64,000 nt of DNA. Origin: DAISKN01 sp963716925 (GTDB lineage Bacteria > Acidobacteriota > Vicinamibacteria > Marinacidobacterales > SMYC01). Both the position numbers and the translations under genes were made by a program. The notes beneath the pieces are model-generated. The model was given only the letters and a program-made list of their open reading frames with translations, had not been told where the DNA came from and made no database searches. Shown here one piece after another: positions 62,650 to 64,000 of the stretch. The stretch spans positions 310,001 to 374,000 of the forward strand of contig CAVQUX010000010.1 in the NCBI GenBank assembly GCA_963716925.1, in the 5' to 3' direction. Numbering within the stretch: the stretch's first letter is position 1; each line of letters begins with the position of its first letter.

Positions 62650-64000
62650 TCAGACTCTTCCGAAGAACTCCTGCCTCTCGCTGAACATCATCGGCTTTCC
62701 CGTCCGCTGGTAGCGGACGGCGAGCAGTTCGGCGACGATCGAGACCGCGATCTCGCCGGGGGAAGAGCCGCCCAGGTCGAGCCCAATCGGCGAGTGGACG
62801 CGATGAAGCCTCTCCTTCCCGACTCCGTCCCGCTCCAGCCGCTTCACGATCTTCTCGAGCTTGGTGACGCTGCCGATGAGGCCGATGTAGGCCGTGTCTT
62901 TCTCGATGAACGTCCGAAGGGCCTCCTCGTCCTCCTTGTGACCGCGGGTGACGATGACCACGTAGGTGTTGTCTCCGAACTGGAACTCCGAAGCGAGCTC
63001 CGGAATCGGCCCCGCCTTCACCACGTCGGCGTCGGGAAACCTCTCCCGGCTCGCGTACTTGACGCGATCGTCGAGCACCACGACCTCGAAGCCCGCGATC
63101 TTCGCTACCTGGGCCACGGGCTGGGCGACGTGGCCCGCCCCGACGACGTACACCCTCGGAGGGGGAAGGATGGGTTCGATAAAGACCTTCATCGAGCCTC
63201 CACAGATGAGCCCGTTCTCATCTTCGTCCGCGTTGAAGTCGTAGCTTCCGATCTCGCACCTGCGGGTCTCGATCGCGCGCTGCGCCCGGAAGAGGATCTC
63301 GCTCTCGACGCAGCCGCCGCCGACCGTGCCGCGCATTCGACCGTCCCGCCCCACCACCATCTTCGCGCCCGCCTTCTGCGGAGTGGATCCGCGGGTCTCC
63401 AGGATGGTCACCAGGGCGACGGCCTCCCCGCGCTCGTACGCTTCCTCGAGCTCGACGAAGACGCTCTTTCTCCTGGCTGAATCGCGCGGGCTCACGACCT
63501 TAGCATAGTCATCGGGTGTATCGATGTCGAGACAAACGCCCGGATCCACGACGGGAACGGCGAGCGCGAGCCGGCGATTCCGCTCCAGGAGATCTTTGGC
63601 GCCTCGATCGCCCTTCAGACTTCGAAGCTCATCGAAGAAGCTCCGGTCCCACAGCACCGGATGACCCTGGCGCCCCCGGTACTCGGGAAAGACGATCGGT
63701 CTCCGGGTCTCGTCGTAGGCTTTCAACAGCTCGATTACCGTCTCCTTCGCGACCAGCGGCATGTCGCCGAGAGCGATGGCTACGACCTCCGTGGTCTCCG
63801 GAGCTCCGGAGAGACCGCATCGGATCGAGCTCGCGATTCCTTCCTCCGCCCCCGGGTTCTCGACGATCTCGACCCGCGGGTCGGCGGGCAATGGGAGCGT
63901 CGCGCCCGGCGCAGTGACCACCCGCACTCGGTCGAAGGGCGCGGCCAGCATGGTCGCGACCACCCGCCGGGCCATCGGCGCGCCCCCGACGGGAAGCTCG
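62650..64000 (-). CDS. MobA-like nucleotidyltransferase fused to XdhC (5' end beyond the window)
   Basis: 450 codons in the window; the frame stays open to the right edge (LPVGGAPMARRVVATMLAAP). First ~190 residues: NTP-transferase of the MocA/MobA type, with VVAIALGDMPLVAKETVIEL and GRQGHPVLWDRSFF. The rest is XdhC: VALVTILETRGSTPQKAGAK, GTVGGGCVESEILFRAQRAI, ICGGSMKVFIEPILPP, Rossmann VYVVGAGHVAQPVAQVAKIA and a C-terminal HSPIGLDLGGSSPGEIAVSI. Such fusions mature the molybdenum cofactor (cytidylation, sulfuration) for xanthine-dehydrogenase-type enzymes, none of which is in the window. Confidence 0.9.
   Translation of the reverse strand, partial: ELPVGGAPMARRVVATMLAAPFDRVRVVTAPGATLPLPADPRVEIVENPGAEEGIASSIRCGLSGAPETTEVVAIALGDMPLVAKETVIELLKAYDETRRPIVFPEYRGRQGHPVLWDRSFFDELRSLKGDRGAKDLLERNRRLALAVPVVDPGVCLDIDTPDDYAKVVSPRDSARRKSVFVELEEAYERGEAVALVTILETRGSTPQKAGAKMVVGRDGRMRGTVGGGCVESEILFRAQRAIETRRCEIGSYDFNADEDENGLICGGSMKVFIEPILPPPRVYVVGAGHVAQPVAQVAKIAGFEVVVLDDRVKYASRERFPDADVVKAGPIPELASEFQFGDNTYVVIVTRGHKEDEEALRTFIEKDTAYIGLIGSVTKLEKIVKRLERDGVGKERLHRVHSPIGLDLGGSSPGEIAVSIVAELLAVRYQRTGKPMMFSERQEFFGRV

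Overview
The window looks like chromosomal DNA of a high-GC, Gram-negative (diderm) bacterium. It encodes lipid A synthesis (lpxA, lpxI), outer-membrane assembly (bamA, skp), lipoprotein sorting (lolD, lolC/E), LPS export (lptE) and two TonB-type proteins. The combination of lpxI instead of lpxH, a Gfo/Idh oxidoreductase in the lipid A cluster, a SpoIID-like protein, a DUF4388 protein, an FG-GAP/CRTAC1 protein and a large Ser/Thr kinase is what I would expect from Acidobacteriota. No rRNA or other phylogenetic marker confirms that assignment. Coding density is very high, most genes lie on the minus strand, and many neighbours overlap by 4 bp (ATGA, GTGA, TTGA).

Layout. 0-6.4 kb (minus): start of a Xer recombinase, a beta-barrel protein, murJ, a kinase/J-domain/TPR fusion, and a predicted periplasmic thioredoxin-fold protein whose first active-site Cys codon is an in-frame UGA followed by a bSECIS-like hairpin (candidate selenoprotein). 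6.5-9.3 kb (plus): ECF sigma factor, anti-sigma, DUF4097 protein and a degenerate metallo-beta-lactamase-fold protein. 9.3-21 kb: LOG-family protein, rpsT, holA-lptE-leuS, TPR proteins, mutY, an M20 peptidase, and a VOC protein next to an HDAC-like deacetylase. 21-26.7 kb (minus): fatty-acid/ribosomal operon DUF177-rpmF-fabD-fabG-acpP-fabF, then hfq-miaA. 26.7-31.7 kb: DUF4388 protein, SpoIID/SPOR protein, TonB. 31.8-40.4 kb (minus): Gfo/Idh-lpxI-lpxA-fabZ-skp-bamA and clpC. 40.5-41.8 kb: terC under a yybP-ykoY (Mn2+) riboswitch. 41.8-46.8 kb: an accessory island, all minus strand, with toxin-antitoxin-type genes, DUF2442/DUF4160/DUF6968-like genes, gene remnants, and two unrelated secreted proteins that share an ~83-bp 3' repeat (cassette-like). 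46.9-53.9 kb (minus): lolD-lolC/E, lysS, nusB-ribH, crt-hbd, vanZ and small membrane proteins. 53.9-62.6 kb: nucleoside salvage and catabolism (upp, deoA, punA, cdd, hpt, rpiB, deoC) with a TonB protein, an FG-GAP protein and a NarL-type regulator. The window ends in a MobA-like/XdhC fusion.

Five genes (sigma factor, a TPR protein with two lesions, SpoIID, an XRE regulator, cdd) are broken by single-base insertions. All six lesions have the same sign, which points to consensus insertion errors or very recent decay rather than programmed frameshifting. The UGA in the candidate selenoprotein is different in kind: the reading frame is the same on both sides of it.

Two intergenic repeat families are scattered through the window: a 9-nt-period TTTGCG repeat (four copies, one read into the 3' end of mutY) and a GC-rich palindromic element (two copies). 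I saw no tRNA, rRNA, CRISPR array, insertion sequence or origin.
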